Source of the DNA: Turnera subulata
Lineage: Eukaryota; Streptophyta; Magnoliopsida; Malpighiales; Passifloraceae
DNA: 64,000 bases
NCBI GenBank assembly: GCA_028386065.3
Contig: JAKUCV010005628.1
Coordinates: 69,904-133,903 of the forward strand
Direction: 5' to 3'
Shown in pieces: positions 37,806-50,200 of the stretch. Within the stretch, counting starts at the first letter, position 1, and every line of letters starts with the position of its first letter. The notes below the pieces were generated by a model. It did no database searches. It saw nothing but the letters and a program-made list of their open reading frames with translations, and was not told where the DNA came from. A program made the position numbers and the translations under genes.

Positions 37806-40361
37806 AAACAACATTCAATCAGAAAGTGGTTCTAATTTTTGAAGATGCAAGAATTGACAAATTCCCTTGGAAATTAACCGATCACAGTTAATAAATTAGA
37901 GGACAGTTTTGTATCGTGGAAAGGAAAAAAAATAACAAGGAAAAACAAAAGAAGATAGGCGAAAAAGTCTCACCGGAGAAGGGAAGTAGGGGAGCTGCTG
38001 TTGATTCAGTTGGAGAGGGAAGTGAAGAAGAATCGGAGAAACCAGAAGAGAAAAATGGGTTTTGGGTTTTACTGTTTTTTTTTTTTTAATATAAAGTTTA
38101 AACCTCGACGCGGGTCGGTTTGCGGGTTGGAATGGATCCACAATTATTGCCACGCACGCTAACTATTCTGAATTCCTGATACGACACCGTTTCGCTAAAT
38201 GGTGTCTTATCATGAAATTGTGAAGCGGCAAGATTTCTTCATTTTGGGATTTGCACTATTTTCTTAATTAATTCTTCCAATTTGCAGTGCTTCAAATTGT
38301 TTCTACCGGTCAAAAAAAAAGGGCCAATTTAATAAATTTGGTATCCGATATACTATGGGGGGGTCTTGTTAACCTAAATGCGACGTCAGCATGTGACAAG
38401 GCAGCCAAACACTAAACCAACCATTTCGTTATGATATTTTGGTTATAACATAATATAAGATTTAAAATCTAAGGAGTTTGGCCTGCCCCTCCTTGCCCCA
38501 AGGATCTACCCTTGGTCATGAGTAATCCAGTAAAAATCAATCTTTGATCAAAGACCTTTCTTGTTTCTACCCGACCAGTGATAATTTGCGTCCAAATTAT
38601 TGGGCTCCGCGAACGCTCACAGTGGTATTTACAGATTACCCACCAATAGAAATTGTCGGTGGGTTCGAACTCTCAATCTACTGGGAGTGCTTATTAACCT
38701 CAACCAATGCACATCTGTTCTCAACGTCCACTCAAACAACACCGTTCCTCTAATACCAGCGGGATCAAATATGGCAATGAGTGAGACGTATATCGGCTGT
38801 ATTGTTGAGGAATAATAATATTCATAGACGTTCTCCATATTGCCCTCACATTTATTTATTTCCTGCAAACAGTAATTTAAGATGTTGGAATCTTTCCTCA
38901 CGCCCTTTTTGCTTCAATTTTGGATGAGGATAATTCAAATGTAAAAAGAAAAAACCTTGCAATTCTAAAAGCAATATATGTGGATGGATGCTGACCCATA
39001 AAAAAAAAAAAATACTCTGTGTTGGAAATCACGGCCCAAACGGGAGATATCCAGCTCGTACAGAAGCCAGTCTTTCGATACTTGCCTTTTTAACATAGAT
39101 GTAAGAGCATTGTGAGACCCTTTTACAATAACATTACAACAAACCCAACTCAAGTAGACGTGCGAGACCATTTGTCCAAACTCAACACGTTTGGGCCCGA
39201 CAAAAATTAACAATTTAATGCGTACGATGTCGTAAGGGTCGTATAGATTGGTTTTCTTTGTCAAAAAAAAAACACCGAAATGTGAGATTTAATACACTGA
39301 CACATTGTGCTAAGGGGCTAGAAGAGCTAATAAAAGCTAAATTAGTGTTCAAGATAAAAAGAATTAAAGCTCGAGGACCAATCTCAAAACCCGAGCCAAA
39401 TCGGGGCCAATTTTTTTATTCTCGATATTTTCGCCACCATAACTGTTTTTTTTTCCCCCTTATCCTAAACAACTGTCAATTGTTCCAACTCACATTCAGT
39501 ACTTCAATCAAAAAAAAAAAAAAACTCACATTCAGTACTTTAGGATTAATTTTGCCATCACCTTGTATATTCTGTAGACAGCTCCATGATTAATTAGTTT
39601 CTGCAAAATAAGCACTTATGGGTTGGTATTTCCAGCCCTTTTTGGGAGATTTGTGGAGTCTTTTTTTGAAGATCAAATATTATGAAGGTGGATGAAGATC
39701 AAGTAACTTGTGAGAAAAATTCGTTATCACTTCCTGCTAACTCTCATGGAGAATAAATAAATATGGATGTGGAAGAGTTACATACAAAATAGTAAACCTG
39801 CAAGCCCCGTAAGAACCTCACGGGTTGTTAAATAAAAAATAGTATTACGAAAAAAATGTAAAAACGAGAGTAAAGTTTGGCTAAAATTTGTTTTAAAAAA
39901 GATAAAAGCTGTCTAAATTTGGGTTTTTTTTGTCGCTTATCGCAAGACGTCATCAGATTTGAACCCCTTTTGCACCGCCAGGAAGGAAAGAGGGCGAAGG
40001 CGTTACACGGTCGTATAGCGGCGGGGGCGGCGGCGGCACTCGATGGCCAGCTGGATGTTTGTTTTATTTATTACTTCAGCGTTAATCACTTTTCCTTTTC
40101 AATAAAAAAATATGTATCCCGACGGCGACCAAAGGGAAAAAGGAAAGAATATTCCTTGCAAGAGATGGCTCAACTAGAAAATTCATTGGATTAATTATTA
40201 ATGGAAGAAAGATGAGGAGGAGAATTGAGCTCCCTCCTTTCTGTTTTTTACTTGTTATAACTTGGAAGACTAATGTAATGATATTTGACTAGATGATAAT
40301 GCTATAGCGTTTAGTGAAATTCTTATAAATTTCCTTGCATAAAATACGTAGTATCATAGCT
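37806..40361. other. Intergenic region between COQ5 and the ORF1-only retroposon
   Basis: No gene recognised. 38460-38800 looks like a degraded dispersed repeat: it contains GGTTCGAAC at about 38661, which resembles a tRNA-type B box, in a higher-GC patch. 39900-40060 is a GC-rich patch of unknown origin. A short poly(A) insertion scar is at 39488-39540. Confidence 0.45.
39488..39540 (+). repeat. 17-bp direct repeat flanking a 19-bp poly(A) insertion
   Basis: ACTCACATTCAGTACTT occurs at 39488-39504 and again, identical, at 39524-39540. Between them is only CAATC plus about 14 A. This is the layout of a target-primed retrotransposon insertion reduced to its tail. Confidence 0.75.
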
Positions 40362-40377
40362 ACCCACATTGTCCATT
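40362..40377 (+). repeat. Target-site duplication, left copy (ORF1-only retroposon)
   Basis: 16-bp ACCCACATTGTCCATT, identical to 42892-42907. The last two T overlap the poly(T) run. Confidence 0.92.
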
Positions 40378-42891
40378 TTTTTTTTTGGTCGAAACCGGGA
40401 AGTATATTAAGAAATATACGTGAGCTGAATACATGATTAGAAGTCGGTAGCTCAGGTCGACTTCTATCTTATACAAGAGGCATGTCAATCATAGTACATC
40501 AATACATGAGGAGGGATCCGATTCCCAGACAAATGGACAGAAATAAAACAACATGGAATGCTGGAAAAAACGTGGCAAACCCGAAGATACAAAAACAATG
40601 CCATGACTGATCAGCGAGGCTGAGAAGTATCCGGCGGCCGAATCATGTTCATACCGGAGCTGGATGCATCAGGGGAGAAGATCATGCGATGGCAGTCTTC
40701 TGTAAGGACGACTGCTGTGTGGTTTTGGTTTCTGCGGGGTCGGGCGGGGGCTGGATGATTGAAGTTACTAGAGATGGCGGGGTAAATGGCAGGGGAGAGA
40801 ACTGAGGGGGTCACAGGTCTACTAGGATTTGGGACATCTGCTGATGTAGACGGGTAGGTGCTTGAATTAGAAACATCTTGAAGGGATTGTCTCTTTGGGG
40901 TTTCCTTGGCTATAAGCTTCGAGATTTTCAAGGGTTGAGCTTTTTTGGTGGATTGCTTTGGGATGCGGGCAGAAGGCTTGTTCCTGGGTCGTTTGATTGC
41001 CCCTTCCCCTAGGAAATCTTGGAGTGTAGGTAGAGCCGGGGGAGGTTCAGACGGGGAAAGGGTTGTATCCGTGTATGTTGTTGGTGGAGGAGGGGGAGGT
41101 ATCATTGGTATTTCTAGGGGGACCTTTGGTGTGGTCGGTATCGGGGGGCTGGGTAGTGTTGGGGTTGCGGTATTGACGGCTTCTGAGGCTGCAGGTTGAG
41201 GCCGACTTAGGGCTTGGAACCTATTGGATGGGATGCTAGGGTGGGAGGGTGTTGGGGGCACCAGGGGTCTAGTAGTTTGGCTCGGAGGAGGACGCCTAGA
41301 CCTACGAGGGACATTCATCCATTCCCCCCGCCCTTCAAATGTTGAAAGGACTGGCTCTACAGTAGACATCATAGGTGCTGAGGTGGGCACAGACTTGTCT
41401 CCTTGAACGTGTGGAGCTACAGGGCAGGTTATGATGTTGTGATCAAGTTTTCCACAAATATAACAGATATCTGGCAATCCTTCATAACCAACCTTTAACG
41501 GTTCCCCATCAAGGTATACAGTCCCCTTGAGAGGCTTCGTTAAATCAAGGCAAACAGCTACTCGTGCAAATTTAGCTCTAGTAGGGTTAGAGGAATTACC
41601 ATCGAGCTTGACTGTTCGGCCCACCATGTTGCCAAGCTGCCTCATAATTCGGGAATGGTATCGGTTGGTCGGAAAGTCGGGGAACTGAATCCAGGTGACA
41701 ATGGAGTCGATCCTGCCGGAAGACGCTCGGAAGTTGGGGGACCAAGGTTGCACGCTGAGGACGCTTCTGTAAATGAACCAAGGTCCGTCAGTCAGAGCAT
41801 GCAAATAGTCGTGAGGCTCCCAGAACCTTATCAAGTAAAAATTATTCTCGAGGTCTATAATCTTGATTGAACCGGTTGGCTTCCACAGTTCAAACAGTTT
41901 GGACCGCAGAGCTGTAAAGCCAATATATCGACCATATAATTTGACCACCACCGCGTTCTCCCATTGCTTGTCCAGTCTGGCTTTAAATGGATCAGATAGC
42001 ACTAAGTTTTCCACACCTTCGTGGTCGGTCACCATCAAATCACCTTCTTCATATTCAGCTTCTCCCTCAAGCTCCCACGGATCGGATTGATATAGGGGGT
42101 TGGAGCCGCTGAACAGGGTGTCCCGATAACTAGGTCGCATATCCTCCATGATCTGGTCTGACCCTGGGTGGACCGACCTGGTTGGACCAGAGTCAACAGG
42201 GGTTGATGGAGGCGGTTGCACCGGCTCGGTTGGACCGGTCACCATGTCTTCAGCTGCTTGCGCAATACCCAAAACCGCCGGCGGTGTGGTTCCCGAGATG
42301 ACCGGCAGTGCCGCTCCCGAGGGCACCGGTGTTACGTGTGTCCCGGCGGGGAGGGGGTGCACGTCGGTGACAACCTTGGCGTCGAGGGTGGCAGAGTGTT
42401 GGCGGGGCACGTCGGGGCTGGCTGGAGGTGAGGAAGACGACCGGATCCGGTCAGGGGGCATTGGGTTGCCGGTCGCCCTGTCCCGTGACCGGGATCTCCT
42501 GCGCTGAACGGGGCTGCTGCTGGAGGCGTGATGGCGGTCGAAGCTGGAGATGTCGCCGTCGAGATCCGTGCCCTCCGGTGGCACGCTCATGGCCGCGGCG
42601 ACCGGAGAGCTGGGGGCATGCGGCGGCACGCGCACCAGAGGCGCGGCGCGTGGGGGAGCAGCCGTCTTCAAGCTTGCACTGCTGCTGCACGACCGTCGAT
42701 GGCTGGGCTGGGTGGCGGAGTCCGGTTCCGAGACTGCACGCAGGGAGAGGCCTAGCTCCTCAAGCCGAGCATGGCCTCGCCGGAGAAGGCCGGGATCTAA
42801 CCGGGAAATGGTTTTGGATGTTTGCTGTATATCTACTGTAGCAGGGGACTTAAAGGAAGAGAAGCTTTAATTGTCTAACTAAAGCAAAGGA
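40378..42891 (-). mobile_element. ORF1-only L1-type retroposon
   Basis: A 2.5-kb insertion read on the minus strand and bounded by an exact 16-bp direct repeat, ACCCACATTGTCCATT, at 40362-40377 and 42892-42907. Its 3' end (left side) is a T run on the plus strand, i.e. a poly(A) tail after TTTCGACC. It has a leader of about 300 bp, one long ORF (DUF4283 plus CCHC), 230 bp of 3' sequence and no endonuclease or reverse transcriptase. Because both target repeats and the tail are present, the missing ORF2 was lost before or during insertion, not by later deletion of an end. Confidence 0.9.
40611..42590 (-). CDS. DUF4283 / CCHC zinc-knuckle protein of the ORF1-only retroposon
   Basis: Intact ORF from the ATG at 42590 to the TGA at 40611-40613, 659 residues. 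The frame is open further upstream to at least 42810 but without an ATG, so MSVPPEGTDLDGD is the best start. An Arg/Ser and Pro/Thr-rich N-terminal region precedes the DUF4283 domain (about residues 190-350: DPFKARLDKQWENAVVVKLY, IKIIDLENNFYLIRF, DGPWFIYRSVLSVQPW). The CCHC knuckle is CYICGKLDHNIITC. The long C-terminus is Pro/Ser-rich. Related in layout to the LINE ORF1 at 22158 but clearly diverged, so from a different subfamily. It probably binds retrotransposon RNA. It is GC-richer than the surrounding intergenic DNA. Confidence 0.88.
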   Translation of the reverse strand: MSVPPEGTDLDGDISSFDRHHASSSSPVQRRRSRSRDRATGNPMPPDRIRSSSSPPASPDVPRQHSATLDAKVVTDVHPLPAGTHVTPVPSGAALPVISGTTPPAVLGIAQAAEDMVTGPTEPVQPPPSTPVDSGPTRSVHPGSDQIMEDMRPSYRDTLFSGSNPLYQSDPWELEGEAEYEEGDLMVTDHEGVENLVLSDPFKARLDKQWENAVVVKLYGRYIGFTALRSKLFELWKPTGSIKIIDLENNFYLIRFWEPHDYLHALTDGPWFIYRSVLSVQPWSPNFRASSGRIDSIVTWIQFPDFPTNRYHSRIMRQLGNMVGRTVKLDGNSSNPTRAKFARVAVCLDLTKPLKGTVYLDGEPLKVGYEGLPDICYICGKLDHNIITCPVAPHVQGDKSVPTSAPMMSTVEPVLSTFEGRGEWMNVPRRSRRPPPSQTTRPLVPPTPSHPSIPSNRFQALSRPQPAASEAVNTATPTLPSPPIPTTPKVPLEIPMIPPPPPPTTYTDTTLSPSEPPPALPTLQDFLGEGAIKRPRNKPSARIPKQSTKKAQPLKISKLIAKETPKRQSLQDVSNSSTYPSTSADVPNPSRPVTPSVLSPAIYPAISSNFNHPAPARPRRNQNHTAVVLTEDCHRMIFSPDASSSGMNMIRPPDTSQPR

Positions 42892-42907
42892 ACCCACATT
42901 GTCCATT
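42892..42907 (+). repeat. Target-site duplication, right copy (ORF1-only retroposon)
   Basis: Second exact copy of the 16-bp target repeat. Confidence 0.92.
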
Positions 42908-44980
42908 ATACAAAAATCTTATATTATCTAATTGAATGATGCTAACAGTAGTATGTTCTAAAAATCTGATTCTGATGGTTTAAAAACAAGAAAATCATCC
43001 ATGTAGAGATATTTGTATCCAAAAATATTAATCAAAATCTCGATAATTAAAACCTTCTTTGAGTTTCAAGAACTTTCAGCAGATTAAAAGGGACGTGTGA
43101 GTATTAAATAATTCATAAATAAAGGTTGGACTCGTTTTATTTGGCTCATTAACCTTAGTTATGACACGCACCAGGAGAAGTTGACAATTTATTATTAGTT
43201 TATCATTCCCTCCAATATAATTAAGACATTGGACTTTGAGTTAGTTGGAACAACACTTCACATTTGAATGTTTTGCCACCATCAATTTGTAGGCCACTGC
43301 TTTCTGGTCTAAGGAAAATTGTTTTCCCAAAGAAAGCAACATTATTAGTATAAAAAAAGCACCTTTGTTTACCATAAGTTCAGCTTATTGACTAGTCTAT
43401 TCATAGTAAAAAGAAAAAAGTTCAATCCCAGCACAAAATATTAATTTGAATAAGATTGTCTCCATTGGTTCTCGAACCTGTTCTTTTGAGTATGGAAGCA
43501 CAAATGATAAATTGATAGATGAGATCGATGTAAAATAAAAATACCCCCAAATTATAGTAGCTACTAGCCTTACAATTTGTTGGGAATTGCGAAGAGAAGA
43601 AAAGGGGAAGAGAAATGGAATAAAAGATAATATTTGTAAATTGTAAATCAACATATTTATCCTAATCCATACATTATTTTTTAAAAAATAAATAAACTAA
43701 TAATGAAATTTAAAGATATAGCTTAATTTTTTTAAAACTTCTATCTATGACCCATCCTCATACAGCCTGATACAGGTTAATTTTTTTCCCACATTTTCCC
43801 GATAAACAAGAGAAAAACGGGAACTGTGGGTTTTTAATTATAAACCAAACAGATACAATATTCAAACAAAAAAAGAAAGAAAGAAAAATAAAAAAACAGA
43901 GTAGACTACAAAGAAACAGAGGAAAAAGGGCAGGCAGGCCCTAGTGTCAAGCCCCACCTATGGCTTTCACCAAATAGGCAAATGCATGAATAATGGACGG
44001 TGACCGACCTTTCCCTCCCTTTCCTGTGTGTCTATTCCTCACAAAGCGGGAGTAAGTCATCCCCATCATCAACCCACACCATAAAACTATAGTCTTTCTC
44101 GGACCATCACTTTCTCTTCTTCTTTTTTTCCTTCATTTTCTCTTATTAATTACAATTCCCTGAACACTTTTAATTTTTTTAGTTAACCAAAAACAAAAAT
44201 AACACAGCAAACAAAAGCTCCCAAGATAGACGCACACACGTTCTTGAATAGGATAATGCAAAAGATTCTGGCTACAGCAAGACCAACCTGTAAAAGATTG
44301 ATGATTTCTCATAAAGGTATTGCTTTTTTGTTCTCATCTCTCCTTGTTCATAATCTCTCATTAGATCTCTCTCTCTCTTTTTTTTTTTCTTGATATTTAA
44401 AAGTATCAATGCACGTTTATAGATTACAAAAGAATGCCAAAAGATTCTGATTTTTGTGATTAATAAAATACAATCTATGGTTCATTTGTTAAAATCTCTC
44501 TCGATTTACTGGGTTAATGGGTCATAAAAGTTACATTACTGTTATTAATTTCACCAGCCAAAAGGAGTAATGATGAGGCCTGTTCTTGCTCTTTCCTAAT
44601 TTATGTTTAAGGATGTTAAATGCCCAGTAAAAAGTGAGACACGCACATATACAAGGAAATATATCTTATTAATGATACCAACAATAGACAGCAAAATCTA
44701 TCTGTAAGAAAGACTGAAGAGTGAAGATCACATTCTTTTACTCACAAATCCATCCTCCAACAACAAAGCCCAGATTTCAGACAGTAACAAACAAAATCCT
44801 GATGTTTCCATTGCAGAAAACTACATGACGACATAGTTAGTGGTGGTGGTAATAAATAAAAAAATAACACAGACATGGTAGTAAATAAAGGTAGTAAGTG
44901 TAACTGTTATTGTTGTTATTAATTAAATTAGAGTTTTAAGCCAAAACCAAAAAAAAGAAAAGAACAGAACACAGTTCAGG
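42908..44980. other. Intergenic / upstream region of the villin gene
   Basis: AT-rich, no gene recognised. CT-rich patches near 44120-44160 and 44360-44390 may belong to the villin promoter. Confidence 0.45.
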
Positions 44981-47255
44981 TTTGATGGTTGTTCACTGTG
45001 GGGTGTGGCTTTTGTTGCCGTTAGTGATAAGCACGCCTGGCACTCATCATTCCCTCCAACTTCCCTTCCTCCTTTCTCTCTCTAACTTTTGTCGTCCCTC
45101 TAAACTACTCTCCATTTCTTTCTCTCTTCTTCTCCTTCTTCTTTCTCTTTTAGCCCCACTTTCATCTTCTCTCTCTGTCACCCTTCCTTTTCTGGTTGCT
45201 TTTCTACCATCTCTTCCAAAAAGTCTAATACTTTACTAATTGTGGTCGTTAGATTGGATCTGGGTTGCTTCTGTACTGTGATTATCCGCTGCCAAAAAAA
45301 AACCAGGTAATTTCCGTTCCAAGTTTGTGAATTTCTGGCTTCTTATGCTCTTTTCTTCAACATCTGGGTATCTTGTGTTGTCCCCTTCTTATTTGCTGCA
45401 TCCGATGATAATGTTTGACTGTCTTGATGCCTCGTGGATTTGACCTGTTTGTGGGGTTTTGCTACTTCCGATGAGTGTTTTTTTTGTTGTTGTTGGAAGT
45501 TGTAAGATTTTGTTTGATTGGTCTTTCTGGTGGGAGGTGCTTGATCTGGGTTTTGGATTAGTTTTTGAAATTGAGTTCCTTCTCTGATCTGGGTTGGAAT
45601 TGCCATGATGCTGTTGTTTGGGTTGGCTCAAGTCTGGGTAGGATTATGTTTCCTGGTGCGAGTTTTCTTGTAAAGCATTGTTCTTTATGCGCTACATGGA
45701 TTTTCGATATTTTGTTCATTGGAATTATATATATATATACACACTACTCCAGTTTGACAATTTATAGTTCCAATATCGGTTTAGTTGGGGATATGTCTTG
45801 TGAATTGTGCCATATGTTTTTTTGATGCAAATACTTCCTCGGGTCAATGTTTCATAAAACTGCATTGTCTTGGGTTTATAGATAAAGTAAGTGCTTTTAT
45901 CCAGGGTATATTTTAGTTGCTACATTTTGTCTTGTATTGGTTAGTTGCCCATATTTACACATCCATGTGAGTCTACCAAATGATCAATTCGAGGCCCTAC
46001 TCTGATGGGAAGAAATGTGTTGGTTACGTGTAATGTAATTTGCTGCACATGTGGATGGGAGAAAAACCCAAATGGAGTTTTTTTATTCTTGCTCCATGTT
46101 TCTAGTTGATTTTCTGTTTAGTGGTTCGTGTTTAAGTATCTTAATGAACTTGGTATTCCATAGAATATTTGTTCAGTTTTCAATCACTCTTAGTTGATTG
46201 CCTCTAGCTCTATTTTCACCTAGCAGTGATTAGCACTGAACGCCTAGTCTTTTGCTGCCACTTTTCTTACCTTATCATGGAACTTGGCTAACCTCTCAAG
46301 GTTTTTTGGTTGCATTATGCATGCCAATGAAAATGCCAAACAACTACCTTTAGCTGACAAACCTTACAATATAATAAATATATTATGTAATTCACTGTTC
46401 TATTTCACATGCAATAATCTACTGAGCCGTTCTAAGTGGAGGATGGACCAATGACGTGACTAGATCGCAGATTTGGATGCCAAAATGATATCTGAGTTGG
46501 TTCTGAATTGAAATGCAGGATGCAGGAATAGATATAGCATGGAGTGTGGAACTGGAATATGTAATTCTTTAGAGTGTTGGGAAATGTGAGTTATTGAAAC
46601 AGAGTTTAAGCTACTCCAAAAAAAAATGGCCAAAATCTTCAAGGAAAATGAGCTGAATGTGGTTTAAGCGTCATTGGAACTTAAACTGAAAAACATAATC
46701 CCACAATTATCTAACAGACTCTCCTAGGTGTAGTAATGACGCATATGATGAAGTGCACCTACAAACATATATGTGAGATCATCATAGATTGAGGTTGTAG
46801 CAAGTGTTAATTGACAGTTCCCTGTGAAGTTTGTTATGTTGACACGTCTTGCTGTTGTGATATTTCCCCATGGAGCAATAGTTCAGAGGAAAAAGTGCAC
46901 TGTATTTGTGCATCTACTAATGGAAACTGTCATATATAGGCAACTGTGTATTATACTGCCGAATATAAGTGGCAAGATATTGCTTTACATGTTTTGGTTG
47001 AAAGTATAACATATGCATCAGAGCTTGATCATGTTAATACATTTCAGTCAGTTTATTTGGAGAAGTTATTGAGTACTCATAGCAATCTTGACGAGTAATC
47101 ACCTTGCAACATCTGTTTGTATCCTTTCCATACGAGCTTATATTTTATTTATCTTTGGAATACTGAATTGGCATCCCTTGTTCTATTTCAGGCTAATTAC
47201 TTTCTTCAAGCAAGTACAAGTTCTGCAATTTAAATAATTGAAGTATCAATACAGT
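44981..47255 (+). other. Probable 5' leader and long leader intron of the villin gene
   Basis: 45060-45240 is pyrimidine-rich, like a plant 5' leader. A good donor (CCAG|GTAATT) at 45307 and the lack of coding potential until the ATG at 47256 suggest a leader intron of about 1.9 kb. The acceptor is not certain (candidates lie within 60 bp of the ATG). Confidence 0.5.
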
Positions 47256-50200
47256 ATGTCTGTTTCCATGAGAGACTTAGATCCAGCTTTCCAGGGAGCT
47301 GGGAAGGAGGCGTATCCTTTATGTGTGAAATTTGCTGCATCTTCGAGTTGTCATATTTACCGATGCATTACATTTTTATGAAAGTTTCTTCCAAAAATTT
47401 GGATTAAATGTTGGATGCACTAAAGCAGGTGGTTAGATTATTGAGAGTACAAATTTTGACATTTTTTTGAAATCTTCTCTTGATAAACTATTTTCCTTGA
47501 CACAATATAGTGGACTTGAAATATGGCGGATTGAAAACTTTCGTCCTGTTCTTGTCCCAAAGTCATCTCATGGAAAATTTTTCACAGGGGATTCCTACGT
47601 TGTTTTGAAGGTTAGTTTTATCTTTCAGATCAGTATGTGTTTCTTACATTCATTCCTTATCACTTTAATTTTGTTACGTGGTTGAGCTATTTTCTTTATA
47701 GCAGCTTTGTAAGGTTAGTTATGTCTCTTGAAGCTGTTATTTTGACATTTGAATTACGTTTATAGAAAAAACTATGTGTACTCCTGATTAGGCAGGATGT
47801 TTGATTGGAATTTCACAAAATGGAAAATGATTTATGTTAATACAAAGGGAAAGTACAGTATAAAGTAATATTGGTTAAAGGTATTTGCCTATTAATATTT
47901 GAATAATATAGCTAGGAGCAGCTAGTGGGAGGCCAATAAAGGATTCATATAACTAGTTCCAGCTAGTTATTAGTTTTTGTTGAATGTCCATCATCACGAT
48001 TTTAGCTTTGCTACTGCAGACAACAGCCCTAAAAAGTGGTGCATTCCGCCATGAGATTCATTACTGGCTTGGTAAAGACACCTCCCAGGTGGGTTTGCAT
48101 TTTCTCCTTTATTCTTGCTACATGTCATCATAAGTATCTTGCATTTAGCTTTTGGTGTTGTGACAACTCTTCAAAATAGGATGAAGCAGGTGCTGCTGCC
48201 ATCAAGACAGTTGAGTTAGATGCAGCACTTGGTGGTCGAGCTGTACAGTATCGTGAAGTGCAGGGGCATGAAACCGAGAGGTTCCTATCTTATTTTAAAC
48301 CATGTATTATACCTAAAGAAGGTGGAATTGCATCTGGATTCAAACATGCTGAGGCTGAAGAACACCAGACACGCTTGTTTGTTTGCAAAGGAAAGCACGT
48401 TGTTCATGTGAAAGAGGCAAGTGTACAAGTTAAACTTCCTGTTGAATTATTATCACCTATTATTATCTCTTTATTGTCTTCAATTTAATCTCCTAGTTTT
48501 AATAATGTTTGCAGGTTCCATTTGCCAGATCGTCGCTCAACCATGATGATATCTTTATCCTTGATACCAAGTCGAAAATATTTCAATTCAATGGCTCCAA
48601 CTCATGCATCCAAGAGAGAGCGAAAGCTTTGGAAGTGGTTCAGTATATTAAGGATACTTATCATGATGGGAAATGTGAGGTAGCTGCCGTTGGTGAGTAC
48701 ATTCTCAGATTTGAATTATAAGTGTGCTAGTTGAAACGCTATTGCTTTTCTGAGTTGAATCATTTCTCTGTTCAAATAGAGGATGGGAAATTGATGGCTG
48801 ATGCTGAGTCTGGGGAATTCTGGGGTTTCTTTGGTGGATTTGCTCCACTACCAAGGAAAACAGCCAGTGATGCGGATAAGACCAATGGTCCTAGTTCTAC
48901 TAAGCTGCTTTGGTACTATCATCTCTCTTTTTATTATGCGCTAATGCCATGTCTTTATGCTGCAGAATTTATTTTTCGCATTGAATATTTCTAATCATCT
49001 AGCTGAAACCGTATGCATATGCTTAGTCTCTTGGTTTGTGGTTTCTTCTTTTTAAAATCTTTTTGAGGGGTTTTCAGTTGAACATAGCAAATTGGCTGAC
49101 AGAAATTCTTTCTCTTTTATGCAAATGATTTTATTATTGTGAAAATACAAGGATCCTCTTTGTGTAGGCCTTCTGCATTATGAGTGAGTTTCAACTGAAT
49201 GTCTGAAACTGGACCAAGCATGCCAGAATTTGTGCATCTCTCACAATGTCAACTGTTTTATGTGGAAGGAGAGAATCATTATATGTCGCCGATTTGTTTA
49301 GAGTATGAATGGAAGTTGTGTAGCAATACTTGTATTGCATTTTCTGCATTGAACTTTAAGTCTGAGAGAAACTGGAATTTTCATACCCAGTGTAGTCCTG
49401 ATAGGCACTATTTTGTTTTCAAGTGTTGTGAAGGGGAAGACAGAACCTGTTGAGGCGGACTCTTTGACAAGGGACCTACTAGACACAAATAATTGCTATA
49501 TTCTAGATTGTGGAGTGGAAGTGTTTGTATGGAATGGAAGAAATAGTCCTCTTGATGAAAGAAAGACTGCAAGTGGTGCTGCAGAAGTAATTTGTCCCTT
49601 TCTGTTCAAATATGGAACTGTATACAATATTTGTGCTTAGACTAATTCTTGACCTCCTTTTCTTTATGGATCAGGAGTTGGTCAAAGAGCGGTCAATAGC
49701 CCATATTATTCGTGTTATTGAGGGATTTGAGACGGTGATGTTCAAATCAAAGTTTGATTCATGGACTCAGACAAATAATGTAGCTGTATCTGAGGATGGG
49801 AGGGGCAAAGTTGCAGGTCAGTAATTGACGTTATTTGAAATTAGCCTTGGGCTTTTAAGTTTTCCTTTTAGCTTTTGAATTTTCATTTATTAGGGATATC
49901 ATCACCTTCTATGCCACTGTTAATCATCAGAAGAGTTTTGTTGTGGGTACATTATTATCAGAAGAGGTGGTGTTTCATTCTTGCCATCATTTTCAAATGC
50001 TAATTTTTTCAAAATTTTCAATATTCTGCAGCATTATTACAACGTCAGGGGGTCAATGTCAAGGGTCTTTTAAAATCTGCTCCTGTTAAAGAAGAACCTC
50101 AGCCATACATTGATGTTACAGGAGATCTGCAGGTGCTATATGGAATTTCAATTTCAAACAAGTTATTGGACTTTGATCTTAGATGTGACAAAAGCTTGTT

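Noticed and set aside
42148..42870. Several GC-rich open frames on the plus strand opposite the ORF1-only retroposon
   Set aside because: Shadows of the minus-strand ORF, which has the recognisable DUF4283 and CCHC domains.
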